In this document: positions 1 through 8,175 of the stretch, one piece after another
Layout of the letters: each line of letters begins with the position of its first letter
How positions within the stretch are numbered: position 1 is the stretch's first letter
Assembly: GCA_002170245.2 (NCBI GenBank)
Contig: NHFN02000003.1
Location: 1-35,699 of the forward strand
DNA length: 35,699 nt
DNA from: Gammaproteobacteria bacterium TMED112
GTDB lineage: Bacteria; Pseudomonadota; Gammaproteobacteria; Magnimaribacterales; TMED112
Direction of reading: 5' to 3'
Translations under genes and position numbers: made by a program
Notes under the pieces: generated by a model
Databases searched by the model: none
Told to the model about the DNA's origin: nothing
What the model saw: only the letters and a program-made list of their open reading frames with translations

Positions 1-171
1 ATTAATTAAATCAACTGTAACTCCTGGTGCCGGGGTTGGAGCGGGTGTTGGTGCCGGGGTTGGAGCGGGTGCTGGTGTTGGAGATGAATCCCCTCCGCCG
101 CCGCCGCCGCCACAAGAGACGAGAACAGCCACTGCTATTGCACTAATTAATTGTTTTAAAAACCCCTTCAC
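1..171 (-). CDS. N-terminus of a secreted lipoprotein with Gly-rich and (TPAP)n linker (truncated by window start)
   Basis: Reverse-strand reading from GTG at 171: MKGFLKQLISAIAVAVLVSCGGGGGGDSSPTPAPAPTPAPTPAPTPAPGVTVDLIN; LVSC lipobox; open to the window edge. Not in the ORF track. Confidence 0.75.
   Translation of the reverse strand, partial: MKGFLKQLISAIAVAVLVSCGGGGGGGDSSPTPAPAPTPAPTPAPTPAPGVTVDLIN
26..82. repeat. 24-bp tandem repeat (2 copies plus partial) encoding the Pro/Thr/Ala linker
   Basis: ggtgccggggttggagcgggtgtt (26-49) and ggtgccggggttggagcgggtgct (50-73), then ggtgttgga. Confidence 0.85.
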
Positions 172-178
172 ACGAATG

Positions 179-712
179 CTATTTTATGGCATTGAAACTA
201 AATTTCTGTCCACCAATTGAAGCCTCATACATCAAACCGCCATTTGGTTCGGTGAAAATTGCTACACCATCACTGTATTCAACTTCTACTGCCACACCGG
301 CAGTTAATGCTACCGCTGATGCTTGTGCACCAAATTCAAAATTCCCTCGTGTAAATCTGTTAAGTGCTTCAACATCCTTGAAAAATATGATTTCTTTAAA
401 TGCTTGTGCACCGAATTGCAGGCCTATACTCAGCTGTGTGACTTCCGTACTACCGATTAAGTTACCCTTCTCAAAAACTTGACCGTCGCCTGTTGCACCA
501 CCAATACCAAAACCTGCTTTTTTAATAGATGGAAAGACGGCATAGCCATGGGCTTGTTCAAAAAAAGGTTTTAACGCTGGATTTGAGCTAAAGACTTCTA
601 TTGCTCCTGAGACATCAGCATTAACTGCAGAATCGGATTTTGCTTTTGGATCCCATTGAGCTTGTGATATGAATGAAATAATAATTAAGAATAATGTGAA
701 ATATTTATACAT
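179..712 (-). CDS. YSC84/SYLF (lipid-binding) domain protein, secreted
   Basis: Signal peptide MYKYFTLFLIIISFISQAQ; ALKPFFEQAHGYAVFPSIKKAGFGIGGATGDGQVFEKG and LQFGAQAFKEIIFF are typical of the SYLF family. Confidence 0.85.
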   Translation of the reverse strand: MYKYFTLFLIIISFISQAQWDPKAKSDSAVNADVSGAIEVFSSNPALKPFFEQAHGYAVFPSIKKAGFGIGGATGDGQVFEKGNLIGSTEVTQLSIGLQFGAQAFKEIIFFKDVEALNRFTRGNFEFGAQASAVALTAGVAVEVEYSDGVAIFTEPNGGLMYEASIGGQKFSFNAIK

Positions 713-748
713 TTCATTATGATATCATCAGAAATGATTTTTTAAAAA

Positions 749-833
749 GGGGATGTGGTGGAATTGGTAGACACGTGCGACTCAAACTCGCATGCTGAAA
801 AGCGTAACGGTTCAAGTCCGTTCATCCCTACCA
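749..833 (+). tRNA. tRNA-Leu(CAA)
   Basis: Acceptor ggggatg/catccct, anticodon arm tgcga-ctCAAac-tcgca, T arm aacggttcaagtccgtt, encoded CCA at 831-833. Confidence 0.95.
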
Positions 834-840
834 AGCACTC

Positions 841-1182
841 ATGAAGTTAAGATTTATTCTCCTACTGTTTCTAGCATGCTCACTGCATTCGAATAATTGC
901 GAGGACGAATATATTGAAGGCATAGGCTGGAAAAAAATTGTGTACACACCGAATGGTCCAGTTGAGAGTATGGGTAGATGTCCAACCAATGAAGAGACAG
1001 CTGCAACCTTATTGGTACTTGGAATCTTGGCTTGGGGTCTTTACGAATTTTACGATGCAGATGATTACCCCTCAGCATTAATAGCAACGAAAAATGTGCA
1101 ATTCTTGCCCTATGACGGGCTTCAATTTGATATTAATGAAAACAAATCTATTGATGTGACATTATTTAGATATTCGTTTTAA
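841..1182 (+). CDS. Small secreted protein of unknown function (113 aa)
   Basis: Signal-peptide-like start MKLRFILLLFLACSLHS; ATG 7 nt after the tRNA-Leu CCA; overlaps the 3' end of rluC. Confidence 0.55.
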   Translation: MKLRFILLLFLACSLHSNNCEDEYIEGIGWKKIVYTPNGPVESMGRCPTNEETAATLLVLGILAWGLYEFYDADDYPSALIATKNVQFLPYDGLQFDINENKSIDVTLFRYSF

Positions 1183-2074
1183 ATTCTGATAAGCCAAAAT
1201 CGTCTTGTGCAGTAATACTTACCATCTCTTCATTATCTCTAAATGCAATTTGTCTTGCGTGCAGCATTAGCCTGCGTGCATCAGTTTTTGAAGTTCCCAA
1301 AAAATATTTTTTATCTCCAATTATCGGGTAACCAGCGTCTAAGCAATGAAATCTGATTTGGTGCCTTCGGCCAGTATGAGGAATGGCTGTCACTTTTGTA
1401 TAGCCATTCATTTTTTTATCGATATTAAATTTTGTTAAAGACTTTTTACCCAATTCTGTTTTCACAGTTTTTTGGTCTTTTGTATTAGTTCTTTTGATGT
1501 CTAATGCAATATTTATTTTTTTTAATTTTTCTGGCCAAGATCCTTTAACAATACATTCATAAATTTTTTTAACAGATCTTTCTCTAAATTGTTTATGAAT
1601 ATCTCTTAAAGCTGACATCTTCTTTGCAATGACTAAACATCCACTGGTTGATTTATCTATGCGATGCGCTAGATTGAAATTTTCAGAATATTTATAAATT
1701 TTTCTAATTATTTCAATCACACCAAAATTTAATCCAGAACCACCATGAACTGCATAATTTGGCGGTTTATTAATGACTATAAAATTTTTTGAATCGTACA
1801 AAATTGCGTTTTGTATTAATTCAATATGATCGTTGAGATTAGGAGAATCTTTTATATCAGATTTTTGTACTAATTCAGGGTAACCAATTTTGTCACCAGA
1901 TAATAGCTTGTAATCGGGTTTCGATTTTTTGCCATTTACTTTTATTTTTGCTTTTCGAATTGAGCTATAGATTTTCGATTTTGGAATACTTTTCTTGAAA
2001 TTACTAAACAAAAAATTATCAAGCCTACGGCCCTCATTATCTTGATCTACAAGAAAAAAATTAATTTTACTCAT
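1166..2074 (-). CDS. rluC: 23S rRNA pseudouridine synthase RluC family
   Basis: S4-like N-terminus; NLAHRIDKSTSGCLVIAKK catalytic motif; TGRRHQIRFH; divergent from rne as in other Gammaproteobacteria. Confidence 0.9.
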   Translation of the reverse strand: MSKINFFLVDQDNEGRRLDNFLFSNFKKSIPKSKIYSSIRKAKIKVNGKKSKPDYKLLSGDKIGYPELVQKSDIKDSPNLNDHIELIQNAILYDSKNFIVINKPPNYAVHGGSGLNFGVIEIIRKIYKYSENFNLAHRIDKSTSGCLVIAKKMSALRDIHKQFRERSVKKIYECIVKGSWPEKLKKINIALDIKRTNTKDQKTVKTELGKKSLTKFNIDKKMNGYTKVTAIPHTGRRHQIRFHCLDAGYPIIGDKKYFLGTSKTDARRLMLHARQIAFRDNEEMVSITAQDDFGLSEFKTNI

Positions 2075-2154
2075 TTTGCTGTAATATATATGCCTTAGCT
2101 TACAACGAATTAAATAATTAAATAAAAGATAAGCAAAATTTATAAAAATAAAAT

Positions 2155-2258
2155 GATGAGAACAACAACAATTAGATTAAACAATTTCAAAAAAATGCTT
2201 GTACCCAAGAGTTTTAAAGCATAAATCGTTGTTCTTATCCTTGTTAAAAAAAGGATAA
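2155..2258 (+). promoter_or_regulatory. Candidate structured rne 5' UTR with SD-sequestering hairpin
   Basis: gatgagaacaac (2155-2166) pairs with gttgttcttatc (2228-2239); ttatcctt (2235-2242) pairs with aaggataa (2251-2258), which contains the AGGA SD. Confidence 0.5.
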
Positions 2259-2259
2259 A

Positions 2260-4239
2260 ATGAAAAAAATACTTATTGATACAAATTCTATAAACGGCCG
2301 AAGAAGCGCGTTAATAGATGGCGAAAACCTTATTGATTTCGATCTGGAGTTTGAAGGCAATAACTTCCAGAAAGGAAGCATCCACAAAGGTAAAATAACT
2401 AAGATAGAAGGTAGTCTCGAGGCAATTTTTGTCGAAATGGGCTCCTCTAGACATGGGTTTCTACCCTTTAAAGAACTTTCTGCTGAATATTTTGATCCAT
2501 CTAAAACAGGTGATGAAAGATTCAAAATATCAGAAGGTGACGACATAGTAGTTCAAATACAAAAAGAAGAACGAGTCAATAAAGGGGCAGCATTATCTAC
2601 ATACGTTTCTCTAGCCAGCAGATACATTGTTTTAATGACAAATCACCCAAACGGAGGCGGTATATCGAGACGCATTCATGGTGAAGAAAGAGATAAAATT
2701 AAAAGCCTTATTGAAGCTTTAGATGTGCCTGAGAGCATGAGCCTGATAATTAGAACGGCCGGAATTGACAAACAGATTGAAGAATTAAAATGGGATCTTG
2801 CATATCTTAAAAAACTATGGGTAGAGGTTGAGTCTGCTATAAAAGGGTCAAAATCAACGCAATTGATATATGCCGATCAAAGTCTAATTCAAAAAACTAT
2901 AAGAGATTATTTTAAGGAAGATATTGGGGAATTAGTCGTTGATAATGAAACTGACTATAACTCAGCAAAAACTTACGCAAACAAAATTGTGCCGGACTTT
3001 ATTGAAAAAATTAAGCTGTACGACGAAGAAGTCCCACTTTTTGCAAGCTACGGCATTGAATCCAAAATTGAATCTGCGTTTTCACGTGAAGTTAAATTAA
3101 AATCAGGGGCGTCAATTGTCATAGATTCTGGTGAAGCGCTAACTTCAATTGATATCAATTCAGCTAAATCTACTAAAGGTGGAGATATTGAAGAAACAGC
3201 CCTTAAAACTAACTTAGAGGCAGCAGCAGAAATAGGTAAACAGTTAAAGCTCAGAGATCTTGGGGGTTTGATCGTCATCGATTTCATCGATATGGAGGAT
3301 CCAAAGAGCAATGAAAAAGTTGAAAGAGCAATGTACGCATCAACAAAACAAGATCACGCTCGAATCCAATTAGATAAAATCTCTCGTTTTGGATTGATGG
3401 AAATGTCCAGACAAAGAATTAAGCCTGCATTAAATGATCTAATGGGTAAAACAATTTGGGTAAGATCAGTTGCTTCAATATGTGAGTCAGTATTTAGGTT
3501 AATTACAGAAAAATCAATTAACAATAAATCAAGCATATTGATGCTAAAAGTTTCTCCTAATGTAGCGAATGAGCTTTTAAATCGATATAGATCTAATTTA
3601 GATCAGCTGGAGAAAAAGTTTTCAAATAAGATCATGACTTTCATTGATCCTTATAAACAAAACGATAACTATACTATTGAAATTAAGAAAAACGCTTATT
3701 TTGATTATGAATACGAACTGGATGAGTCTTCAAAAGCTTTTCAAAACCGAACTACATATAATCTGAAAGTCCCAAAAAAATCAAAAAAAGCGTTAGTTGA
3801 GGATGTTGAGTTTAGAAATATACCCAAAGTTGATAGTAATAAAAAAGGTATTTTAAATTCTTTATTTGATTTCTTTAAGGGAGAGGAAGAAGAAAAGCCT
3901 AAAAGAAAAAGATTCAATGATAGAAGAGGAAGAGCTAACTCTAATAGAAAGCCAAGACAGAACCGAAATACCAATAAACCTTTTAGAGGAAATAAAAAGT
4001 TTGGATCTAATAACAAATCTACAGATAGTAATTCTGCGGAAAATATTAAAAAAACTCCTACTAAAACAAAGAAAACTGTTAAAGCTTCTGTTCACAAAAA
4101 ACCAGCGAAGCCTAAAAGCGGCAATATCAAACTTGCGCCTGAACCAACCCCTAAACCAGTGGATGATAATATTGGTAATAGGATTGAGCCAAAAAAGAAA
4201 AAAACTGTTAAAAGAGCAAAGAATGACCCTAGAGCATAG
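2260..4239 (+). CDS. rne: Ribonuclease E (short form, 659 aa)
   Basis: S1-like N-terminus; SIVIDSGEALTSIDINSAKSTKGGDIEETALKTNLEAA; RDLGGLIVIDFIDM; basic low-complexity C-terminal tail ending NDPRA. Confidence 0.95.
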   Translation: MKKILIDTNSINGRRSALIDGENLIDFDLEFEGNNFQKGSIHKGKITKIEGSLEAIFVEMGSSRHGFLPFKELSAEYFDPSKTGDERFKISEGDDIVVQIQKEERVNKGAALSTYVSLASRYIVLMTNHPNGGGISRRIHGEERDKIKSLIEALDVPESMSLIIRTAGIDKQIEELKWDLAYLKKLWVEVESAIKGSKSTQLIYADQSLIQKTIRDYFKEDIGELVVDNETDYNSAKTYANKIVPDFIEKIKLYDEEVPLFASYGIESKIESAFSREVKLKSGASIVIDSGEALTSIDINSAKSTKGGDIEETALKTNLEAAAEIGKQLKLRDLGGLIVIDFIDMEDPKSNEKVERAMYASTKQDHARIQLDKISRFGLMEMSRQRIKPALNDLMGKTIWVRSVASICESVFRLITEKSINNKSSILMLKVSPNVANELLNRYRSNLDQLEKKFSNKIMTFIDPYKQNDNYTIEIKKNAYFDYEYELDESSKAFQNRTTYNLKVPKKSKKALVEDVEFRNIPKVDSNKKGILNSLFDFFKGEEEEKPKRKRFNDRRGRANSNRKPRQNRNTNKPFRGNKKFGSNNKSTDSNSAENIKKTPTKTKKTVKASVHKKPAKPKSGNIKLAPEPTPKPVDDNIGNRIEPKKKKTVKRAKNDPRA

Positions 4240-5023
4240 ATTTTAGTGTACTTTTGATAAGTTTGTTTGAGAGTGATGGTTCTGGTGGAATTGTTGGAAG
4301 ATTATCTTTTTCGTACCAATTAGCTTCCAGAATTTCTTTGTTGTCAATTTCAACTTTATCATTAATCGCTTCAGCACTGAAAGCCATCATTAGTTGATTT
4401 GGAAAAGGCCAAGATTGGCTTTCGAAGTATTTTATATTTGTGACTTGCAAACCGACTTCTTCGTGTACTTCTCTTTGAACGCAATCTTCTAATGATTCAC
4501 CTAACTCCACAAAACCAGCAATTACTGTAGATAAAGTTCTAATTTCATTATTATGTTTCACAAGTAATATTCGCTCATTATGTGTAACAGCAACAAGTAC
4601 GCATGGCGACATTTTTGGAAAATATTCTCTTTCACAGCTTGTACAAAATTTTGATAAATCGTCATTGACATCACTTAACTGATTCCCTGTTCTAGAACAA
4701 AATTTTTGCTTGTATATCCAATCATATATTTGAAAAGCTCTTGATATTAAAGTGAGTGAACCTTCATCAAGGTGTGCATACAAATATCTTTTTGCTAAAT
4801 ATTCTAAGTCTTCATTAAGATCATCGATTTCATCAACTAAATAAATACTTACATCATCTTGATCAAATATTTTGTAAGCCTTTTTAGATTTATTACTCAA
4901 AGGGTGAAAAAAAGTTTTCGATTTCTTATTAAACAATATTTCTTTTTTAGGATTTATGCTTACTATTATGTCATCAGGTTTGGGTTTTTGATTTATAGAA
5001 AAAGTAGACGTTAATTTTTTCAT
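4229..5023 (-). CDS. nudC: NADH pyrophosphatase NudC (Nudix)
   Basis: Zn-ribbon-like FCSRTG...FCTSCERE followed by Nudix box GFVELGESLEDCVQREVHEEVGL and SQSWPFPNQLM. Confidence 0.9.
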   Translation of the reverse strand: MKKLTSTFSINQKPKPDDIIVSINPKKEILFNKKSKTFFHPLSNKSKKAYKIFDQDDVSIYLVDEIDDLNEDLEYLAKRYLYAHLDEGSLTLISRAFQIYDWIYKQKFCSRTGNQLSDVNDDLSKFCTSCEREYFPKMSPCVLVAVTHNERILLVKHNNEIRTLSTVIAGFVELGESLEDCVQREVHEEVGLQVTNIKYFESQSWPFPNQLMMAFSAEAINDKVEIDNKEILEANWYEKDNLPTIPPEPSLSNKLIKSTLKSML

Positions 5024-5052
5024 GTCTGTATAATGTAACTTTTATAAGAGAA

Positions 5053-6516
5053 GTGTTAAATACAATATTCAATAGTTTTTTAGGGAAGGCGCCTGTTTGG
5101 TATAAAACAAGCATCCTATTATTTTTAGCCGTCAATCCACTAATTTATTTTTATTTAGATTTTATGGGGTTAAATCCAGGTTTCTTGCTAGGCTGGGTAA
5201 TCCTGTTGCAATTTATCTTTACTCTTATATTTTCAATTCAATGCTACCCTCTCCAGCCTGGAGGTTTGATTGCTTTTCAAGCATTATTGCTGGGTTTAAC
5301 AGATGCTTATCATGTGCTTCATGAGATAGAGGTAAACCTTGAAGTCATTTTACTCTTGGTTTTTATGGTTTCAGCGATCTTTTTTATGAAAAACCTATTA
5401 ATGGTAATTTTCACAAAACTTCTGCAATCAATCAAATCAAAAGTTTTACTGTCGTTATTGTTTGTAATTTCAGCGGCTTTTTTGTCTGCATTTCTTGATG
5501 CTTTAACGGTGACAGCGGTTCTTATTACTGTGATGATAGGTTTCTACCATGTTTTTGCAGATAGTTTAAAAAATAACGAAATAACTACTAAGGAATTCGA
5601 ACAAGTTAAATCATTTCTTGTTGATATCATGATGCATGGTGCTATAGGAACTGCCTTGGGAGGCGTTTGCACCATCGTTGGAGAACCACAGAACCTTCTC
5701 ATTGCTGATAAAGCTGGATGGGAGTTTATGGAATTCTTCTATAGGATGGCTCCAGTCACTATGCCCGTATTAGTTGCTGGTTTACTTTGTTGTGTTTTGA
5801 TAGAAAAATTTAAAATTTTTGGTTACGGGCACCAAATGTCCGATAGTCTTCGGCATAAAATAATTTTGAATGCTGAGAACGTTGACGCAAACAGAACAGA
5901 TATGGAAAAGCTTCATTTAGTAATGGAAGCAGTTTTAGGTTTATGTTTGATTTTTGCACTAGGTTTACATTTAGCACCAGTAGGAATTATAGGTCTTTTT
6001 TTAATGGTCTTTTTGACTGCGTTCAAGGGTATTACTGAGGAGCATCAATTAGGAGGTGCTTTTAAAGAGTCACTCCCCTTCACAGCACTACTAGTTATAT
6101 TTTTTGTTGTAGTGGCAGTCATTAATGATCAGAGCCTGTTTACCCCCGTTATAAATGTTGTATTAGCTTCTTCAATAGATATGCAGGTTCCCCTTTTCTA
6201 TCTTGCAAATGGTGCTTTATCAGTAATAAGTGATAACGTGTTCGTTGCTACCGTTTATATGAATGAAATTGTCTTAGCTTTAGAGAATAATGTAATAACA
6301 AAAGAACAATTTGACCGATTGGCTGTTGCAATAAACACTGGCACAAATCTACCGAGCGTTGCAACTCCTAATGGGCAAGCTGCCTTTTTATTTTTACTAA
6401 CTTCATCTTTGGCACCCTTAATTGGTTTGTCATATTTAAAAATGGTTTATAAAGCCTTGCCATACACAATAGTGCTAACACTTGTTGGCCTTGCTTGTGT
6501 TATATACTTTATATAA
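5053..6516 (+). CDS. nhaB: Na+/H+ antiporter NhaB
   Basis: Full-length NhaB-like sequence (FLGKAPVWYKTSILLFL..., FLDALTVTAVLI, GGVCTIVGEPQNLLIADKAGWEF, TNLPSVATPNGQAAFLFLLTSSLAPLI); GTG start. Confidence 0.95.
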   Translation: MLNTIFNSFLGKAPVWYKTSILLFLAVNPLIYFYLDFMGLNPGFLLGWVILLQFIFTLIFSIQCYPLQPGGLIAFQALLLGLTDAYHVLHEIEVNLEVILLLVFMVSAIFFMKNLLMVIFTKLLQSIKSKVLLSLLFVISAAFLSAFLDALTVTAVLITVMIGFYHVFADSLKNNEITTKEFEQVKSFLVDIMMHGAIGTALGGVCTIVGEPQNLLIADKAGWEFMEFFYRMAPVTMPVLVAGLLCCVLIEKFKIFGYGHQMSDSLRHKIILNAENVDANRTDMEKLHLVMEAVLGLCLIFALGLHLAPVGIIGLFLMVFLTAFKGITEEHQLGGAFKESLPFTALLVIFFVVVAVINDQSLFTPVINVVLASSIDMQVPLFYLANGALSVISDNVFVATVYMNEIVLALENNVITKEQFDRLAVAINTGTNLPSVATPNGQAAFLFLLTSSLAPLIGLSYLKMVYKALPYTIVLTLVGLACVIYFI

Positions 6517-7499
6517 TGGTTAATCACCATAAATTTTGTATTGCTCCAATGATGAAAAAAACGGATAAACATTTCCGTTTTATGGCTCGTCAATTCACAA
6601 AAAATTCAATGCTATACACTGAGATGATTCATTCAAATGCCATTCTTAAAGGAGATACTGATAAGCTATTAAAATTTGATAATTCTGAACACCCTGTTGG
6701 CTTGCAACTAGGTGGTTCTGATCCCCAATCTCTTGCTCAAGCTGCAATAATTGGCGAAGAATATGGATACGATGAGATAAATTTAAATGTTGGATGTCCA
6801 TCAAAGAAGGTTAAATCAGGCAACTTTGGCGTATTTTTAATGAAGAATGTTGAGTTATTAGGTTCATGTATCAACGAAGTAAAAAAAAATATAAACACTC
6901 CTTTTACCATCAAATGTCGAATAGGAGTTGATAATTTTGAAGGTGAAAAATATTTAGAAAATTTTCTCTCCACCGTATCTGATCACGGAATTAATACTTT
7001 TATCGTCCATGCAAGAAAAGCTATAAGTGGACTAGATACCAAGAGAAATAGATCAATACCGCCTCTTAATTATGATTTAGTGTATAAAATGAAAGAACGA
7101 TTTCCAGAACAAAAAATTATCATTAATGGTGGAATTGAGGAAATTAGCGATGTTAAGACACAGTTAAAATTTGTTGATGGAGTTATGCTAGGACGAAAAA
7201 TATATTCAGATCCTGCATTTTTATTACAGGTTGATAAAGAAATTTACAGCAATGTCACCAATTTAGAATTTGGCAAAGGTCTTCAGAACTACATGTCATA
7301 TATTTTAAATTTAGATAACAAAAAGGATGTGAATAGAGCGATTACTCACCTGTTACAAATTATTAGAAAAATTTCTAATACCAGAGAAGTCAGAAAACAA
7401 CTTTTACATAATATCAGAGATAACTCGATTGACTTAAAAGACGTATTTGATTGTTTTAAAGAAGATCTTACTCAAAAAGCTCATCTTCAAACTCGTTAA
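6516..7499 (+). CDS. dusA: tRNA-dihydrouridine synthase A family (catalytic Cys position substituted)
   Basis: [61 protein letters not shown]; ATG overlaps the nhaB TAA (TAATG). Confidence 0.9.
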   Translation: [327 protein letters not shown]

Positions 7500-8175
7500 G
7501 AAATTGATCTTCTACGTCACCATCTTTAACTTCATGTTCTCTTGATTGCATGAAAACATCTTTTACGAATTCATACTTATCTCCGATTATTAAGTTTTCA
7601 GCAGCAAGCAACCTTTCTCTTGTTTCTATAACGTCTAAAACAGAAAAAAATATTTTCGTTTTGTTATCTTCAATTGCAAATGTTCCAGAAACATACCAAC
7701 TTAAAGGTATACCAACAAGGTCTCTGATTGTTGAGGGCCCAACAAATGGAACAAACACATAAGCTCCAGACTCAACACCCCAAACTCCCAGTGTTTGACC
7801 AAAATCTTCATCGTGTCTCTCAAATCCGATTCTTGAAGCAACATCAAATATACCACCAAATCCCATTGTCGTATTTATTAGAAATCTTAATGAATCCTGC
7901 GCAGCAAGTTTTGGTTTTCCCTGTAATAACTGGTTTATAACAGTATCGATTTCTGTCAGGTTATAGAAAAAATTAGTTACAGAATCTTTAATAAATAATG
8001 GAGTATAGTTGCTATAAACTTGAGCAGTAGGTTTAAGAAAACTCTCATCTAATGAATCTGAGAAGTTAAAAACTACCCTATTTAAAGTTTCGTATGGATC
8101 TTTTTCGTTAGTCTCTACAGACTCCTCAGCATTCAGCAACATTATGATTGTCAGTAGAAGTAAATATTTCTTCAT
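7468..8175 (-). CDS. mlaA: MlaA/VacJ family phospholipid-transport protein (no lipobox Cys)
   Basis: DPYETLNRVVFNFSDSLDESFLKP, FLINTTMGFGGIFDVASRIGFERHDEDFGQTLGVWGV, GPSTIRDLVG. Confidence 0.9.
   Translation of the reverse strand: MKKYLLLLTIIMLLNAEESVETNEKDPYETLNRVVFNFSDSLDESFLKPTAQVYSNYTPLFIKDSVTNFFYNLTEIDTVINQLLQGKPKLAAQDSLRFLINTTMGFGGIFDVASRIGFERHDEDFGQTLGVWGVESGAYVFVPFVGPSTIRDLVGIPLSWYVSGTFAIEDNKTKIFFSVLDVIETRERLLAAENLIIGDKYEFVKDVFMQSREHEVKDGDVEDQFLNEFEDELFE

Noticed and set aside
186-482. 98-aa plus-strand ORF
   Set aside because: Antisense to the well-supported SYLF gene; no family resemblance.
2244-4095. Several minus-strand ORFs (2244, 3048, 3354, 3741, 3862) across rne
   Set aside because: Antisense shadow ORFs within a clear RNase E coding sequence.
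3866-4246. 126-aa plus-strand ORF overlapping rne in another frame
   Set aside because: Lies in the low-complexity A/G-rich tail of rne; composition (K/L/R runs) is what a shifted frame of that sequence produces.
6495-6515. TTG start of the dusA track ORF
   Set aside because: ATG at 6516 overlaps the nhaB stop (TAATG) and gives a better N-terminus.
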